Of a stretch of DNA of 64,000 nt, positions 54,001 to 60,000 are shown piece by piece. This stretch comes from Ryuthela nishihirai (lineage: Eukaryota > Arthropoda > Arachnida > Araneae > Heptathelidae). The position numbers and the translations under genes were made by a program. Every line of letters begins with the position of its first letter. Position 1 is the first letter of the stretch. Under the pieces are notes generated by a model that saw only the letters and a program-made list of their open reading frames with translations, was not told where the DNA came from and made no database searches. The DNA lies in contig JAWZYU010000024.1 in assembly GCA_038380435.1 (NCBI GenBank), forward strand, positions 53,840,613 to 53,904,612, read 5' to 3'.

Positions 54001-57000
54001 CTCTTGAAAACTAAGTCCAGTTTAGCTTTTGGTGACCATGTTCTCAGCCCAGGAAGACTTAAAATTTAACTTTAAAAACGAACTCCAAAGAGTTTTCAAA
54101 CATGTAAAATAATTCAACATTAAAAGTTTTAAAATGATTCATAACTCAAAATGGCAAAATTATTTTAGAACAACACAACATCACAATGCTTTTACCCCCC
54201 CCCCCCCATCTCGCACTCGCACCACCATGGCGAAATGCATCGTGATGTTGTGTTGTTCTAAAATATTTTTGGCGCTTTCAGTTGTCAATCATTTTAAAAC
54301 TTCTAATGTTGAATTATTTTACATGTTTGAAAACTCTTTGGAGTTCGTTTTTAAAGTTAAATTTTAAGTCTTCCTGGGCTGAGAACATGGTCACCAAAAG
54401 CTAAATTGGACTGAGTTTTCAAGAGTGTGCACCTGATAAACAGCAATATTAAATGAAGGACTGGTAAAATTTAAACTTAGATGTCAAATGGAATGGTGAC
54501 TAAAAGTGGCTGTAAAGTAAACCACCACAGTAAAAGTTTAAGAGACTGTACCAGCCATCCTATAATTGAGTGCACATTTAAAACATCATCGAATATCACG
54601 TCCAGAACAACAGTAAACTCAGAAGATTACGAAGTCGAACAACAGTATAAAGGACATATTTTCATCATTTATCAAAAGGGCCAAATCATCATCACAATCT
54701 GAATCAGAAATTTTCTGATCTGTAGACCATTTAAACCCAAAATCTTTCCCTTGCAGTAAATTCAGCATAACATAATCAATAACAAAACTAAAGGGAAAAT
54801 ATGCACCCATGTCGAACAAAAGAAGCAATGCTAAACCAACTTTCACATGACTCAGTGTCATTATAGATAACTTTCATTAACTAAGTTGTATGGTATGCCA
54901 TACGATCTCATGATCAACCACAAATTATGATGATCAATAGAGTTAAAAGTCGTTTTGAAATCTACAAAGCTAGAAACCAAAGGTTTCTGAAACTCTTAAC
55001 ATTTCTCAAGAATCTGCCTGTGAAAAAATCTGAACAATACATCCCCTATCACAATACATCCCCTAACACTACCATTATCAGATTCGTAATTCTATTAAGC
55101 ACAATCATGCAAAGAACTACCTGGAACAGAAAGTAAGCTCATACTCCTATAGTTATCACAAGAACTGTGATCACCTTTTTTAAAAATAGAGATAATAATA
55201 GCTCTGGTAAAATCCTTAGGAACAATTCCTTTATCACAAAAGATTTTTGAAATTTCAGTCAGCCATGTGATACAGAAATATTCACAGCTCTAAGCATTTT
55301 ATCATATACCTCTAAGGATCTATGTAAAGTTTAGAAATAACCAAAATGACTTCAGACTGTGATATAGGGCCAACATTAAAGTCAGTGATGTATCTATCAT
55401 CATTATTACAAACAGTTGGAGCAGAACTAACAATATTGTTTAGAACATCACTGAAATACTCAGCCCATCTAGTCATGACAAAATCCTCAGTTTCAATAAC
55501 CTTACCATTTTTATCATTCAATCCCTGTATACCTGCCTGTTTATTTCCACATGGGCAAGAAAAATATTTTCAGCTTAAATGATGTAGAATTCTGAAAAAA
55601 ATTAATTTAGATCAAATTGATGATTTCACCCTTTTGGCAAATGATGTTGATCATACGAACTCTTTTATTAGAGCTCTTGAAATGACTGTTATAGAGTAGG
55701 CTTTGTGATAAACAGAGAAAACTAAAGAGATGAAAATTTTTCAAGCTTGTTGTGATTCAGTTGTTCTAAATGGTTGCAAGTGTCTCAGCTTAATTATCTC
55801 AGGAACTGTATGATAGATACTGGTAATATGTGGCACAAGATAAACAGAAGAATATGGATTGCTGCTGGAACTTTTAAGAATTTATGGAGAGAGTGGAAAA
55901 AAAGGATATAAACTTAAAGATTAAAATTAGCCTGTATAATAGTTTGGTTCTTTCTATGATTAGCCATATTAGTGAAACTTGAGTGCTTTGTAAGATAATA
56001 GGAAACTTGATGCCTTTGATTATAGATGTTTACACAGTATCTTGAGCATTAGATGGTTTGACTTTGTTAGTAATGGTGAGGTTAGGCAAAGGATATTACA
56101 AGCACCTCTAAGCAGTATATTGTGCAGAGAGATTGCACTGATTTGGCCACATTACTCAGATGTATAACTACAGATTAGTGAATAGTATTATGAACAGTAT
56201 GCCTAAAGGCCATAGTGAAAGAGTGAGATCTAGGATGTGTGGGCAGAAAATGTGAAACAGGACTTTGTTAGAATTGACCTTTGGAGAGAAAATTTAGCAG
56301 CTGCAGCTCAGGACAGACATGATTGGAGAACTAAACTGCACAGTCTGGTTAGACTTCCCATGGTTGGTGATGTGCCATAGCACACAACTATGCATTTATG
56401 TGTGTGTCTGTATGTCTGTTACTTTCAGCCTTTATGCACTATTCACTTTCCAATGACTAGCAAATTAATCTCTTTCAATTTTGTAAAAGGGAGAATAAGT
56501 TTTTTTTCTTTTTTATTTGCTTAGAGCGATAAAGATATTTAAAAATAGAATTTTCTGTATTTTATAAGCTTTTTTTGAAAGGCTGTTTCACTGGTATGCA
56601 TTGACTATTGGTCTACAGAACTGGAAAGCTCTTTTACACATCACAGATATTTTGAATTGCTTTTCCAAGTTCAGGTATTAGGTTCTTTATAGAAGGTAAT
56701 TACAAGTAACTTTACAACTTTAGAGAGAAGACTTTTGAAGAGTTTGAGTATTTTTGCTTTACAATAAACATCCCAAGTTTCAGAGTGAACCTTTCCTTCA
56801 CAATAATAATATAGAGGTAAAACAACCCAAATACTTTCATTGACAAAGTAATTATAAAAGTATGATGAAAAGGAAAGGTTCACTCTGAAACTGGATGTCT
56901 GGGATGTTTATTATAAAGCAAAAATACTCAAGCTCTTCAAAATATTTTACAGAATATCAGTTCACAAAGGTAAAAAATGTTCAACAATTAATAAAAGAAG

Positions 57001-60000
57001 GATCATATTACAATATGCATAAAAACACATTTAATTCCTTTATATCACTAAATAAATCTAAAAGTGCAAATTAAATTTAACAGCTTAGCCCCAAACTACG
57101 TTTGATAGCATAAAGTGTACAATTTGTAAACACATACCACATTGAAGAATGCAGCAGTCAGGGGTTCTGCCTGTTATCTACCCTCTGAGGAAGCCCCTCA
57201 TTGGAGCAGCCACTCAATAGGGAGCCCTCATTGGAGGCTAATTTCACCATATTCTTATAACACCTTGAACCTTGCAACACATTTGTGTTTATAAATTGGG
57301 CAAAACATAAAAGTTGCACTTCTTTGCACACTATGGGCTAAATGGGCAGATCTCAAAGATTCCAAGGGCTCAGAGGTTAGGAGAAGGGGATACACAGGAC
57401 AGCTGTTAGGTGACAATGGCCTCTAACCAAGGCCATCCAACATGTTCTTAAACGTGCATAGGGTATGTATGTCTCTCCTGCCATGATGCTATATTTAACA
57501 TCCCATCCAATGGATGGTGTCCTTTCCAAAAGCCTATTGGCATCTCCTTTCTGAAGGAGGGCAAGGAGGTGATTTAGCAGAAATAAATGTTGATGCTAGC
57601 TAGCACAAGTGAGACTCAAACCTGGGAACTGCATATTATGAGTTTGGTGCATTACCTACTGAGTGTAACCCCCACCCATCAATGAAAGAAAAACAAATAA
57701 CAATGAAGAGAAATATATCAAGTTTGAAGATGCTGAATGTGGGTGCTGTAGGTTATGTGATTGTGAAATTCAATTTCCTCTCATATGCTATGAAACACAG
57801 CAGGAGTTCTGCATTTTTCAATAACTGTTCAGTAACATGCACTATATAATGGGCAAAATGTCCAGATCACAAGGAGCCCAAGGGATCAGAGAAGGTCAGA
57901 GAAGGGGATCTATTAAACAATAGTTAAGAGGTGAAAGTCTCCTGTTAAGGCCATTCAGCATATTATTAACATGCACTCTCCTGCACATGAGGTCACAGCT
58001 TAATATACCATCCAATGGCTGGTTATCAGACAGGTAAGTATAACAACATAAGTATGTTCATAAACTATACTATGAAGATTAATTTGCTTTATGCAGAAAG
58101 TGTACAAGATTGCAATTCATATGATAAGGACTGCAGCAGTGACCACAGATGTTATGCCAAAACAACTGAAGATGAGCAATCAAAAATTACATCAGAAGTA
58201 TTAGTAGATGATAAGTCTCAGGAGAGATTTCTTTAACAGAAGTTGTGTTTTCTATATCTTTAAAGCAAAGAGTATTTTCTAGGCAGCCATATACTGCAAT
58301 ATCTGTTCAACTGAATTAACAATCCTAATAGTACAAACATCAACCTTACTGTTATATCTCATACACTAATGAGCATATTTCAGCAATATTACCACTTTAG
58401 CTGATATATAAAATATTTTTACTACCAAAGTGATAAAATTAAACTACAGACCTCATCTGCATCAATAAAAAAACTAAGTGCCATTGATGCTAGTGAGGGT
58501 ATAATTACAAATAATTATGTATCATAACAGACTTAAAAAATAAAAACATTGCAATGCAGCATTTTGCACCTAACTGGATGAACACTTCTGGTGAGTGCTA
58601 ACTCAGTTGTCATTTTTTTACCTCTGAATCATTATTAACCTACAAAATAAATATCTGAATATATCAACAAGGATTTATCACCACTTAAAGCCATAAAAAT
58701 ATCTGCTGATGAAGGGTAAAAAATCCATACGCAAAATTAATATCTGCATATCTGCACTACTATTTGTTCTCTTCATGATTTGAGATTTGTGTTGTTTTAC
58801 CTTTGAGCAGCAATTTTTTGCACACCATGGGCTAAATGGCCAGGTCACAAGAACCCTGAAGGCTCAGAGAAGGTTGGGAGAGAGGACCCACTGGAACAGC
58901 TATTGGAATACAGATGGTAGTCTCCCATCAAGGCCATCCAGTATGTTCTTTAATGTGCACAGGGTATGGCTCTCCCATACACGGGGCCATGGCTTAACGT
59001 CACATTCGACGGATGCCAGCCTTTGGTGTCCCCTACTGACCATGGGGAAAGGGCGGGGAGTTTTGCATAGAAAAATCTTAACTCTGCCCCAGTTGGGACT
59101 CGAATCTGGGAACTGTAGATTCGAGTCCCAACTGGGTCTCGAATCTGTGATTTGAGACATTTTCCATAAATATATTTAGCATATATGATAGTATATATAT
59201 ATATGGTGTCCCCTACTGACCATGGGGAAAGGGCGGGGAGTTTTGCATAGAAAAATCTTAACTCTGCCCCAGTTGGGACTCGAATCTGGGAACTGTAGAT
59301 TCGAGTCCCAACTGGGTCTCGAATCTGTGATTTGAGACATTTTCCATAAATATATTTAGCATATATGATAGTATATATATATATATGGTGATGGATTATG
59401 ATTGCAGGCCAGTTTGGATATTTGAATACCAATGCTTGTGGGAACATTGTAGTAAGCTTTGTAAGGTTTAAACTAATTGCATACCTTTTTGAAATTTCTT
59501 TGCTGGACTTTTTTCATTATGTATGCATGAATCAACACAATTAAACTGTTCTAAAACCATACATATTTTAATCCAGAGGTCAGCAACATTTTCAAAGCAT
59601 AGGCCACAGTATGAAAATTTAATCTTGCTATAGGTTGTATTTTTAAAATATAATCTGTATGAGGGTCAAAAGTTTATTGATAATAGTTAGGGCTGTAAGT
59701 TTTTTGTGGCATGAATTTCCTTGAGTTTCTGCAAATTAGCATTTTTGAAAGGTTTCCACAAATTTTGATATTTTTTCCTGATTCTGTGAACTTTGATGGT
59801 TGCTTTTGTTTTCTTTCCTAAAATTCTGTGACTTATCAGAATTTGAACAATTTGAACATTAGAAAAATTCTGATAACAGAAAAGAACAGTCAATTTGGGT
59901 AAATTTCCGACATCATGTATTTCTTATGGTTTTTTTCTGAAATGTGTGAAACTGTATATATTGAAAAACTAATGTGGATGTGTGAGTCTTGCTTTAATGA

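Noticed and set aside
58950..59447. 165-codon minus-strand open frame with a perfect internal 60-residue repeat
   Set aside because: It is the 180-bp tandem duplication of SINE-derived DNA (180 is divisible by three, so the frame stays open). No protein-like content.
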